Positions 45,881 through 56,186 of a DNA stretch of 64,000 nucleotides are shown one piece after another (within the stretch, counting starts at the first letter, position 1; every line of letters begins with the position of its first letter). The translations under genes and the position numbers were made by a program. Source of the stretch: Nicotiana tabacum (Eukaryota; Streptophyta; Magnoliopsida; Solanales; Solanaceae); contig NC_134089.1 in assembly GCF_000715075.1 (NCBI RefSeq), positions 107,639,157-107,703,156 of the forward strand, given 5' to 3'. The notes under the pieces were generated by a model, which worked only from the letters and a program-made list of their open reading frames with translations, was not told where the DNA came from and searched no databases.

Positions 45881-46720
45881 CTTTCTTCTTCACAAATAAC
45901 ACTAGTTCACCCCAAGGCGATATACTTGGTTTGACAAACCCTTTTGCTAGAAACTCCTCAAGCTGCTCCTTCAACTCCTTAGGAGCAATACGGTATGGTG
46001 GGATAGATATAGGCTGGGTACCTAAAGCCAAATCAATATATAAATAAATATCACGATCCAGTGGCATGCCTGGAAGGCCAGAAGGAAACACATTGGCAAA
46101 CTCCTGAACTACTGGCACTAAATCAATCATCAGAGACTCTGCGGTAGTGTCCCGAACATAAGTTAGATAATCCAAACAACCCTTCTCAACTATATATCGA
46201 GCCTTCAGAAAAGGGATAAGCCATCTAGATGTACTAACGAAGGAACCCTTCCACTCCAATCTCGGCAACTATGGCATCGCTAAAGTAACAGTCTTAGCAT
46301 GGAAATCAAGGATGACGTGATATGGGGATAACCATTCCATGCCCAAGATGACCTCAAAGTCGGCCATATCAAGTAATAGAAGGTCTGCTCTAGTCTTGTA
46401 ACCACAAAATGTGACCACTCAGGACCGATAGATTCGATCCACAACCACATAATCGCCCACTAGAATGGACCCATAGAGAGGAGTACCCATGGACTCAAGA
46501 GAAATATCAAGGAAATGAGCAAACAGAGATGATACATATGAATAGGTAGATCCTGGATTAAATAACACCGAAGCATCCATACCGCAAACAGAAATAATAC
46601 CTGTGATCATGGAATCTGAGACCATTATATCTAGTCTGGCCGGAAAAGCATATAATCTAGCTAGAGCGCCGGTTGGTTGGCCTCCACCTGGCTGAACATT
46701 TGCTGGCTGACCTCCCCATG
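45855..46720 (-). pseudogene. Aspartic protease and protease-RT linker
   Basis: The 46419-47072 frame ends with DASVLFNPGSTYSYVSS. The catalytic Asp of the D-P-G-S motif reads Asn (AAT on the - strand, 46557-46559). It continues in other frames (VILGMEWLSPYHVILDFHAK), then PRLEWKGSFVSTSRWLIPFL and DYLTYVRDTTAESL in the linker (46268-45855). The plus-strand element at 22498 keeps the Asp at the same place (DPGS), so the change here is local. The enzyme would have processed Gag-Pol. Confidence 0.85.
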
Positions 46721-48240
46721 CCTGGCCTCCACCTCTAGGATGGCCCCTAGCAGCTTGTCCCCCATCTCTAGTTGGTTGGACGATGGGTGCTGCAATTATG
46801 GGCTGATGACCGCGCTGTATTGCCTTGCCCCAAAGTTTAGGACAGGTTATCTTCATGTGACCGGAATCTCCACACTCGTAACAACCTCTCGGTACCATAG
46901 ACTGTTTCCTCGAAGTCTGACCCTGATGGCCTGAATATCCCCTAGAATAACCTTGAATGGCTGGTAGGCGGTATGAACTCTCTAGCATGGCACTGAAATA
47001 GGCATTGGAAGAACCCTGATGAGCTGGTAGGAGATAAGAACTCTCTGGCATAGCACTAAAATAGGGTCGCACTGGAGCACCTCGAGGAGGTGGTAGTGCT
47101 GGATATGTGGGCCTGCTAGGCTGACCCCTACAAACTCACCTCTGCCACTAGCCGGGGCACCTCTAAATTCTCTAGAGAATCGGGTCCTCTTGTCCTCTTG
47201 TCCTGCGACATCTGCTCTCTACCCCTTTGGCGGTAGCCCTCAATCCTCCAAGCAATCTCCACGACTAGCTGATAAATAGTACCTATCTCAACCTCCTGAG
47301 CCATACTAGCCTGAATACTAGGGTGCAACCACGCAACAAATCTCCATACTCTCTCTGCACCCGTAGGAAGTATCATAAGTGCATGGCGAGACAACTCAGA
47401 AAATCTCGCCTCATAATCGATCACTAACATCTAACCCTATTCGAGCTGCTCAAACTAACACCGCAACTCTTCCCTTTGGGAGGGTGGAATATACCTATCC
47501 AAGAAAAGTCGGGTGAACTGGTCCCAAGTCATGGGAGGAGAACACACTGGCCTACCGAGAAGATAAGACTACCACCAGCTGCAGGCCCTGACCTCCAACT
47601 GGAAAAAAGTGAAATCCACCCCATGCGACTCTAATATCCTCACGTTGTGGAGTCTATCCCTGCACCTATTAATGAAGTCTTGGGGATCCTTATGTTGCTC
47701 ACCTCCGAAGACAAGAGAGTGTAGCCTACTCCATATGTCCAAAAGCTTTTGTGGCTCGCCGCCCGCAGATGGTCTACGCTCAGGTACAACCACTGCAACT
47801 AGCTGGGCCCCGCCCATAGGTAGTATACCTAGAGTCTGATATACCGTAGCTGTATGCCAGGAGCCTGAGTAGTAGGGTTATGTCCTCCCCCTTCCGCCTG
47901 AGATGTGGCTTGGTCTGCTGGAAATAAACCAGTCTGGGTTATAAAATTCATGAACCACAACATACGGCCCATGAACTCCTGAAAGCTCGGTGCCGACATG
48001 AAATCTACCGGGGCTAGCTCTGCTGCAGGCACCTTGCCCTGCTCTTCAATAATGGGATCCTCTACTGGATCTGTTGGTGGTGCAACTGGTGCAACTCTGG
48101 GACTTCCTCATCCCCTACCTCGGGCCGATGCCCTTCCCCCACCTTTGCCTTGGCCTCTAGCAAAGGGGTAGCATCTCTCCCGGGTCTGGAACGTCTTCTC
48201 CGCGCATTCTCACCATCTATGAGAGAATAAGAGAAAGAAC
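46721..48240 (-). pseudogene. gag (capsid and zinc knuckle), 5' end cut
   Basis: It shows a capsid-like retrotransposon gag region (47128-47817: PQDFINRCRDRLHNVRILES, then YEARFSELSRHALMILPTGA). A CCHC zinc knuckle CYECGDSGHMKITCPKL follows (46842-46883; spacing C2C4H4C intact). The N-terminal basic stretch ENARRRRSRPGRDATPLLEA lies at about 48140-48210, and the Ogre-type insertion begins at 48245. Frames are interrupted by stops. Gag would have formed the virus-like particle. Confidence 0.82.
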
Positions 48241-48244
48241 TTAG

Positions 48245-51200
48245 TGTGAGCACGTGATTTTTGCCCTAAATATGATTATTCCCAAAATTCCAAACAAAAT
48301 AATTTTTCTTTATTTTACAATTTTTGTGCATTTTGGTGTCATTTTATGATAATTGTTGCATTCTATTTGCGCATGTTAATCCTTATAAAATACAAAGAAT
48401 ATGCATTTGCATTTAGGTTTTATTTTTTATATTTAGTATCAATTAAGGGATAATTGGTTTAGAACAAAGCATGAAAAATCACAAAAAATTAGTTCACTTT
48501 TGCATTTTAATGATTTTTATTGTGAATTTGTCATGAAATAGTTTTTAAACAATTTTAGGAATTAATTAGTCTTTATTTTGAAATAATTAGGATTTCATGT
48601 TGGTGTTACATCTTTATAAAAAATTAGAAAAAATATAAAAATTGTAAAAGTAAGAAAAGAAAATAAAAAGAAAATAAGAGTAGGAAATTTGGTCTTAATA
48701 AAGACCCAAAAATTGGGCCAATTTGTTGGAAATTTTTAGGCCCAAGTGCCCTAAACCCGTTCCAAACTGGACCAGGCCCAATCCTTACCCGGTCCTCCTC
48801 CCAGGTGTTGAAACGACGTCGTTTCCCCAGCCCCAATCACGACCGTTGGATCTCATCAATCCAACGGTCCAGATCTAACTAGGTTGTTTGTACATAATTG
48901 TCCGAAAACTCCCCCCCTACCCCATTTTCCTCATCTTCCTCACCCCACCTATCCTCACGAACCCTAATCCACGCCGCCATCAAACCCCTCGCCGGCGGTG
49001 AACGTCACCTGCATCGTTCAAGCCCAAAATTACACCACTCGTCCTCCTCACTCCCCTCTTTCCATTCCACCCACAGGTTCCCCTCGAATAGGGCCGGAGC
49101 TCGTCGAATCTTCGATTGAAGTTTCCGGTCAGATTGCAGGTTTACCCAAACCAGCCCAAAGTCACACCACACAATCCCCGGTCGTCCCTCAACACTAATC
49201 CATGATTATCTTCCTTCAAATCTCTGTGAAACGGCTCGAATTTCAAATCTAAGAATTTCTGGCCAAAACCCTAAACCAAAATCTTTGTGATTTAGAACCG
49301 TAGTATCCTTAACCATGTGTTCTCTTGTAAGAACACATGGTTAGGGATGTTGCATGTCAAAAATCTGAAAGGATTCAGGCGTCAGTGACTGACGGGAGTT
49401 CCTCGTGCTTCTGTGAGTCTTTCTTGTTTCTTTTAATCGCATGGTTGAAGTTTTAGTTACAGTCTTGGTTTCATTAAGTGTTCTGTTAATTTTACAGTTT
49501 ATTTTTTGTGTATTAGTATAATTCTATCAATTGCTGTTAGTTCTGAGTTTTGAATGGTCGATTGTGAGTTTATTGGTTAAGAATTAGTTTAATTTCATTT
49601 AATGTTGATCATGTTAGCTTAAGCTTTGCTTTGATCGATCTTGTATTTCTGGTTTCTCTTAGTTTGATTGAGTTGGTATTTGAGCAATTGGGATTGGTCA
49701 GTTTGATTAGTTGATTTCTGAGTGCTAATTAATCAATTTCAGTTAGTTTTGGATTAACTTAGGGGATTGGTTATAGCTGTTAAGGATGAGGGTGTGATCA
49801 GTAACTTTGAGAAGCCTTCAGGGGTAGTTTGGGTATGGAAAAGGGTAGTTCTGATAGGAATAGTAATTTCAAAGTATATGAAAGGGCAGTATAGGTATTG
49901 TATGGGTAGAAGAATACCCTAGGGCCTTCTAGAATAGGATTTTAGTGCACATTTCAGCACAATAGGGGTGCTTACTTGTTTAGCAAGTCAAGAATAGAGT
50001 GACTAAATTGAAATAAGGGAGGGACTAAAAAAGAAGGCCTAAAATCTGATCTACTCTCTCTTGTTGCCTATATAAGGGCATGAAATGCCTTGGGAAAAGG
50101 GGTTCTTCTTCTGCCTTCAGTCTAAGCTCAAAAATCCCCACCAAAAACTCTCCTCCCTGCTTTCAATTTCAGCTAGCATTTCAATTCCAGCTTACTCAGA
50201 AAATAAAATATCAAAAATGAAGAAATCAAAAACAATTTTACAGTTCCATTACTAGTTTTGGATTTCAGTTGGGTTTGGGGTCTAGCAGGATTGCAGAGGT
50301 ATTTAGATTCAGCTGTGAGGGCTAGGAGTGTATTTCAAGTGTGTGTTGAATTGATCTATGGAGTCTGCTTGTATTTCTGGTTTTCAAAAGCAGTTCTTGG
50401 CATGTTCTGTGGTGTATATTGTTGAGTTTGTTGCTATTGCTGTTCAAAGTGGCTGACTCCTTTCCCTTTTCTCTATTTACATTCCAATTTCCAGGTACAT
50501 TTCTTTGAACCTCACTGATGTCTGCTCGTTGAAGTTGAAATGAAATATTCAAAGGGTCTACTGTTCAACTGAAGGCAGTCTGTATTTTAACTAATATTAA
50601 TAGTGTAGTTTTCTGTTATATAACTGGCAGTTATATGTATAATTAAGATTGTTCAGTAAGGTTGATTACATATTGAATGTCGCATTGAATAACGTTGAAC
50701 TGTTGAATTGGGCATTTGAAATAGCATTGAGCACAGGCTTGTCTAATTTGAAGGTTTGTGTGAATTCAATAGTCATCAGTAGAAACTGGATCTATGTAAA
50801 TGACATGTGAATTCAGGAGCAGGTTTGGTGACATTGAGCCTAGTTACTAATACTTTTGTCATTGATCATGCTAGTATGATAGAATGTCTGCTTTTGATTA
50901 AAGCTTCTAAAATCGATTGGTAGGCAAACCTGATTTATTGTTGGTAGATTGGTATTGAAACCAGTTAAAAATCATGAAACAAAACTCATTCACAATTGAT
51001 TTAGTTCATTAAAAGCAGCAGGTCTTGGCAGGTAGGACGAATCGGTTTAGTAATTTTGGAGTTCACGGCTATCAGCTAAAATAAGGGTATGCATTGTCGT
51101 TGTGGTGACTCGTTGATGTTGTATAAATTGTTGCAGTTGGAATCGTACTCATATTCGTTGGGCCAATTGGACTGTATCAAAGTCATGAGATAGGCCCATT

Positions 51201-51945
51201 GTTTATTTGAATTTGGTTTTAGTTTACTTCGGTATAATACAATTCTAAATTAATTAATCTTTTAGAGACACATAATAAGTAGGAAATCATAGTTACTTCG
51301 GGATTACTACTAGCCTCACCGCACAAAAATAAATAAATGTGGGGTCCTCAATAAATAATTATCGAAATAATTAGAATTTGGGATGGCCGTTTAGCGAACT
51401 TCATGGATTTTCCCCAAAATAATACTACGTTAGCATCTTTAGGCAAGATTTAATTAAATTACTTTCTTAAACTCGGGTGCGCATTGATGCGACCCAAATC
51501 CAAATCTCGACGAAGTCGAAACGTGTTGACAACCACGGGTGCATTGACTGCGACGTGGTTTGAAACGCATTTTCACGACGTTGCAATTTTTTTAAAATAA
51601 ATAATGATAGAAAGCGGTTTACGAATAAAAGGCACATAAGTTAGCATGTATTAAAATCAGATAAAATCAAATAAAACGGTTAAGCGACCGTGCTAGAACC
51701 ACGGAACCCGAGAATGCCTAACACCTTCTCCCGGGTTAACAGAATTCCTTACTTGGATTTCTGGTACGCGGACTGTTAACAGAGTCATAAATTTCCTCGG
51801 TTCGGGATTCAACCGGTGACTTGGGACACCATTAATCTCTCAAGTGGCGACTTTGAAATTTTAATAACCAAATCCCGTTCCGATTGTCCTTTAATCGGAA
51901 AAACTCCTTTACGCCCTTACCAATGTAGAAAAAGGAGGTGTGACA
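48245..51945 (+). repeat. 5' LTR (3701 bp) of the Ogre-type element
   Basis: Begins TGTGAGCACGTGATTTTTGC, ends GGAGGTGTGACA directly before the primer site. U3 holds palindromes (48811-48824, 48841-48869) and a 14-bp-stem hairpin (49310-49343). A TATA box lies at 50069-50076. A C-rich Pro/Ser-coding-like stretch at 48900-49200 is not a gene. The 3' LTR is beyond the window. Confidence 0.85.
50069..50076 (+). promoter_or_regulatory. TATA box of the Ogre LTR
   Basis: TATATAAG in the context TTGCCTATATAAGGGCATGAAA, followed within 100 bp by a C/T-rich leader-like stretch. It is the best TATA candidate in the LTR and implies U3 of about 1.85 kb and R-U5 of about 1.85 kb. Confidence 0.6.
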
Positions 51946-51949
51946 GCTC

Positions 51950-51989
51950 TGGTGACTCTGCTGGGGATCGAACCCAGAATCTCTGGTTC
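51950..51989 (+). other. Extended primer-binding site, tRNA-Arg type
   Basis: Starting 4 nt after the LTR, TGGTGACTCTGCTGGGGATC, followed by GAACCCAGAATCTCTGGTTC, reads as the complement of a plant tRNA-Arg (ACG) 3' half: CCA end, acceptor strand, T arm, variable loop and part of the anticodon stem. Two mismatches in the acceptor portion would be C-to-T changes. tRNA-Arg priming is characteristic of Ogre. The tRNA comparison is from memory. Confidence 0.75.
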
Positions 51990-52980
51990 AGGGTTCAGAA
52001 TTCGAGCTTAGATAAATTGTTGTATTTGGTTGTATCTGAGTTTCCTACATGTTTCGTGCTAAAAGTGCTACATGTTACCGCTTTAATATTATCTGAACTG
52101 TATATAAACTGTGCCGACACCCTTCTCTCTTCACCTCCGGGGATGTGCTTACTGGTTGAGACTCCCTATTCTGTTAGTGTCATACCCTGAAATAAGAAAG
52201 AGGCCGGATAAGTTACGAAGCCGGATGGCCTTTTGGTTCCCTGTAAGTTGCCCCCTCCTCGACTCGAGTTGTCCGCTCGGGTACACAGTCTAGAACACCG
52301 ACACAGGTTTTGAACGTAGAATAACGTGACTTCATGCCGGATCCCTAGTAGGAACGCTTATTTGCATCACGCGGCATTTGACTTAGGGTACTCAACACAG
52401 GGGTTGGGTCCGTCTAGGACTAGCAACCTGAAATGAAAAGACCATCCTGATGCATCCTACTCGCTCTGTACATATATTTGTTTCGAACCTGCATGTTGAC
52501 CGGTTTCTGAATCTCTGGAATGTTGGAAAATTGAAAAAAAAAGAGAAAAGAAAAAAAAAAAGAAATATCAGTTAGGGAGTTAATTGATTATTTTAGAAAT
52601 AGAAATCAATGAACAATTATTGGCGAAACTCTGCCGAAATTCTGCGAAAAAAAATGTTTTATTTTGTTTTACTAAAAAAAAAGCAAAGAAAAGTATAAAA
52701 AAAAAGAGTCTTTTAATTTTGGAAAGTTGGTTGTTGGAAAAGAAAAGGATAAAAAGAGTCTTTGTTTTAGTTTGAAAAACATAAGTTGTTTCATTGTTTG
52801 TTGAAAAAGGAAAGGAAAAAGAGTTTGTTATTTTTAGCTTAGAAAAATAGGCTGTTTTATTTATTGAAAAAAAAGAAAAGAAGGAAAAAGAGTCTTGTTT
52901 CTAAAATAGTTTTTATTCGCTTATGCTAAAAATAAAAATGGAAAAGAGTCATGTTTTAAAACAGTTCGGTTAATTTGCCC
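51990..52980 (+). other. 5' leader of the Ogre-type element
   Basis: No gene. 52530-52960 is A/G-rich with degenerate repeats of a GGAAAAAGAGTCTTGTTT-like phrase (seen near 52700, 52750, 52815 and 52890). It leads into hairpin module copy 2. The short frame 51816-52293 crosses the LTR end and primer site and is a chance frame. Confidence 0.55.
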
Positions 52981-53045
52981 GAACTACGCAGGTTTGATTC
53001 TCACAGGGTGTGAGATACGTAGGCAACCCTCATCGGGTCCAACCT
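52981..53045 (+). other. Hairpin module copy 2 (structured RNA candidate)
   Basis: The outer stem is CTACG (52984-52988) with CGTAG (53018-53022). The inner stem is a perfect 7-bp TCTCACA (52999-53005) with TGTGAGA (53009-53015) and a GGG loop. The second hairpin is ACCC (53026-53029) with GGGT (53035-53038). It lies about 460 nt before ORF1. Confidence 0.65.
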
Positions 53046-53498
53046 CCCCTTTGCAAAAAAAAAATAGCTTAAAAAATATCAAAATTTTAATTTTGTCATA
53101 AATAAACCAGGTGATGCCATTTTGTCAAAAATAGCCAAATGTTCCCAAACGGAACGCCGGAAGGCTAACCTTGCATAAATAGCCACCTGTGGTCATGTTT
53201 TTTTTCTCTCGATCCACACAGCCTTAAGTTTTCGTCCTCGAGGCGTCGAAAGGCCGTGTTGCAATACTGGGTATTTTTGTCTTAAATTAAAAAAAGGAGA
53301 GAAGTAAGAATTGTGAATAAGCTAAGTAGAGCCGTCTTGTCATAAATAGCCTTAAAATCTTTGTTCCCAAAATGCTGAAGGGCCATGTTTGAGAGTCAAG
53401 TGCTTCGCTTGAAAATATATCGGTAATTTTGAGTCAAAATATAGATAGTTTTTTTTGAGTCAAATAAAAGTTTTCTTTTTGCTTAAACGCTTTAATAA
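53046..53498 (+). other. Leader between the hairpin module and ORF1
   Basis: No gene. The phrase TGTCATAAATAGCC occurs three times in slightly varied forms (about 53094, 53175, 53338). TAAATGTGCAG just before the second ATG of ORF1 resembles a 3' splice site, so ORF1 may be translated from a spliced leader. Confidence 0.4.
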
Positions 53499-55402
53499 AT
53501 GTGCAGGATGAGCACGATGATAAATGAGCCCTTTTTAATAATGACCAAAATCCCTTTTGAGCTGCAATTATGGTGGAATGATTTAGGCAAAGAAGGGCAA
53601 GACGAAGTGAAAAAATATTTGAAAGACCTTCCGGATTTATTAAACATTCAGCCTCGGGGGGATATTATCAAGGCATTGGTCGCCCATTGGGATTCGGCAC
53701 ATAATGTATTTCATTTCTCAGACTTTGAGCTCACCCAGACATTGGAAGAAATAGCGGGGTATATTGGAAGTGATCAAGCTCCATTGAGATTTAAATACTT
53801 GATTGCTCCTAGGGCCATTACCATACACCGGTTCTTGGATTCCTTGAAAATACCCCGAACAGTTCATCATCCAGATTTTGCAAAGGGTTTCTGCAGTTTC
53901 CGCTTCATATATGATAGATATGGCCATGTGGGTGGGTTCAACAATCCAGCTTTTAAGCTATGCAGTAGGAATAGCCGACAAAAATGGGAGGAACACAGAT
54001 GGGTGACATTTATGATAGCCTTTTTGAGCCTCATAATATTCCCAAGGAAAGATGGTAATATTGATTTGAAAGTAGCGGGAGTCGTCAGTACCTTGCAAAC
54101 CATGGGGAAAAGCACTTTAGCACCTATGATCGTGGCTGACATCTTCCGGGCTCTCACTGTGTGCAAAGCTGGGGGAAAATTTTTTGAGGGATGTAACTTG
54201 TTGTTACAAATATGGATGACTGAGCATTTGTGCCCATGCTCTCAGTTATTGAGTTATGGTTCGGTTGAGAAAACTTGTATAGGAGAATTTTATACGAGAA
54301 TCAAAGGGGCTAGTCTACCTGAAGGAGTCACGGCCTGGACATCATTATTTCGGAACCTCAATGCCAACCAGATACAGTGGGTGCTTGGATGGTTGCCTGT
54401 CGAAGAAGTCATATATATGCCAGCAGCCCGGCCGCATTTTCTGTTGATGGGACTCAAAAGCATCCAGCCCTATGCACCATATCGGGTTCTGAGGCAACTC
54501 AGGAGGTATCAAGTAGTACCGAGAGATGAAGATTTGAGTACCCAAGTGGTCGAAATTAGTCCTGACGGTCGGTTCCCCGAGGAAGAGGTTCGCCAAATCT
54601 GGAGTGAGTGTCAATATCTGATGGCAAACACTTGTGTGTCAGATAGGGTCAAAGGGGAAGTTGCCCCAGGGTATCACGATTGGTTCAGAGGTGACGTGGC
54701 ATGTGGGAGACCGGCTAAAAGACCTCATCTCGAAGATTTCGCCAAGTAGTCCCGAGAGCAGTGGGATTGGTTAGAAAAGGAAGAAGGCTATCGAGTTGAG
54801 ATCGGTAAACTGAAGCAGCAAGTTGAGAGTCTGAAATTCGAGAACAGTGTACAGGTTACCGCGGATCAAGGGAAAAGAATAAATTGGCCCAAGAAAATGA
54901 AGCACTTAGGGCACAAATCCGGCAATTGAAGATAACTATCGATAAGCAACCGAGGAGCCGATCCGACGAGCAATTGGTAAAAAGATTGGAAAGCGAAGTC
55001 AGGGAATGGCGGGATGAATTAGAAAAATCTGAGAATGTCATGGCATAACTTAAAGCACAATGGGCTACAAGAACAGAGGAGCATCGCCAGTACTTGAATT
55101 AGTTGAAAAGGGACCATGAGAAAATTGTTGCCAATTTAAAGAGAAAAGTGGTTGCCCTTGAGGGTAAAACGGTTAGGCAGGCTAGAGATTTTGAAGTTGA
55201 AAGTGGACATTGTTACGACTTGTTGGCCCAAATGGAGGTAGAAGTTCAGCACCTGCAAGATCAACACCTGCAGGACTCTCGAGCTTTAAAGACGTGCAGC
55301 GATCAGATAAGACGCTTGCTTATAGAAAAGAAGCAAACAAAAGACAGGATTAGAGCCATTGCTCATGCCATTTTCAGGAGATGCCGGGTTGTGAAGACAT
55401 GA
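53499..55402 (+). pseudogene. Ogre ORF1 (PMD-related domain plus coiled coil)
   Basis: The open frame 53499-54749 (416 codons; ATGs at 53499 and 53508) gives the globular domain. Residues 56-91 align without gaps to residues 82-117 of the MULE PMD protein at 21438, with 12 of 36 identical by hand count (shared ALV/ALI, W, FHxS, E, TL). Downstream the protein continues after a TAG (54747, at a Gln-like position). A Lys/Glu-rich coiled coil runs to 55402 (LKQQVESLKFENS, LVKRLESEVREWRDELEKS, LKRDHEKIVANLKRKVVALE), with a frameshift near 54870 and stops at 55046 and 55100. ORF1 upstream of gag is typical of Ogre; its function is unknown. Confidence 0.82.
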
Positions 55403-56186
55403 CCCATACTATTTTTGTCTCAGCAGTAATGATCTATGTAAAGTGAACCATGAATGAATTAGAGTAGCTTGAAAGGATTTGGATCCTAGGCCCGCGACGA
55501 GGCCGAACGACGCCCCGCGGACACCTAAGTTTGAAGTACTAGAGTATGCATAGTCTGTGTCTGTAATTTTCTACCATTTTTTGAGTCAGTCTTTCGTATG
55601 TCCGTTATCTTTCCAGGTCAAGTACATCTGCAGTCTTAGAGTCTGTATTTGCTTTTAATTTGCGTCTGTTAGTTTCATTCCGAAAAGTGTTGAGTTTGTA
55701 ATAGTTTGTTTTAGCAATGAAAATTGAAAATTTCAAAAATTCTTATTTCCACCCTTTATTTTGCATTTATTTTCATGAACTACGCTTGGTCTGATTCGTG
55801 TGGGGTCATGATACGTAGGCGATCTCCATAGGATTCGACCGTAATCGTAAGGAAAAAAGAAGGAAAATAAAAAAAAAACAAAGAAAGAGAGAAAGAAAGA
55901 AAAGAGCAGAAAAACAAAAAGAGAAATGAGCGGGACACAGAAGAGAAAGAAATAAAAGAAAGAGAAGAGCACAAGAGAGGGATGAGGTGATAAAATTTGA
56001 AAGAAGGGGAAAAAAGAAACAAGGAACGAAATGCCGGGATGACGCATGCAATCGAGCAAACGCATAATAGAAATGATTAACTGTATAAGTGCATTCATGC
56101 CAACATGCGGTTGGTAAATCTGATAAAACCTAATCTCTAACAAAGTGGTTGTCTAAATGTGTGAGTCCAGGCAGGTGGTTAGTTGA
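55403..56186 (+). other. ORF1-gag spacer with hairpin module and purine tract
   Basis: No gene. It contains hairpin module copy 3 (55777-55840), then a ~170-nt almost pure A/G tract (55849-56020). The minus-strand Phe/Ser/Leu-rich frames across this tract are composition artefacts. Confidence 0.6.
55777..55840 (+). other. Hairpin module copy 3 (structured RNA candidate)
   Basis: The outer stem is CTACG (55780-55784) with CGTAG (55814-55818). The inner stem is TCGTG (55796-55800) with CATGA (55807-55811), including one G-T wobble. The second hairpin is weak: TCC (55825-55827) with GGA (55831-55833). It precedes gag by about 350 nt. Confidence 0.55.

Larger units (their letters stand above)
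37210..48244 (-). mobile_element. Tekay/Del-type chromodomain Ty3/gypsy element, minus strand
   Basis: Read on the - strand: gag (from 48240, 5' end cut off), protease, RT, RNase H, integrase, C-terminal chromodomain, purine tract and 3' LTR (43172 down to 37210). The chromodomain after integrase places it among chromoviruses, and the protein blocks match Tekay/Del. The 5' LTR is not in the window because the Ogre-type element is inserted at 48245 within the 5' part of gag. Multiple stops and a lost protease Asp make it inactive. Confidence 0.88.

Noticed and set aside
48898..49198. Ser/Pro/His-rich frames in the Ogre LTR
   Set aside because: C-rich LTR U3 composition with overlapping open frames and no domain; upstream of the TATA box.
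51950..51989. tRNA-like sequence
   Set aside because: It is only the complement of a tRNA 3' half at the primer site; no 5' half, D arm or anticodon loop is present.
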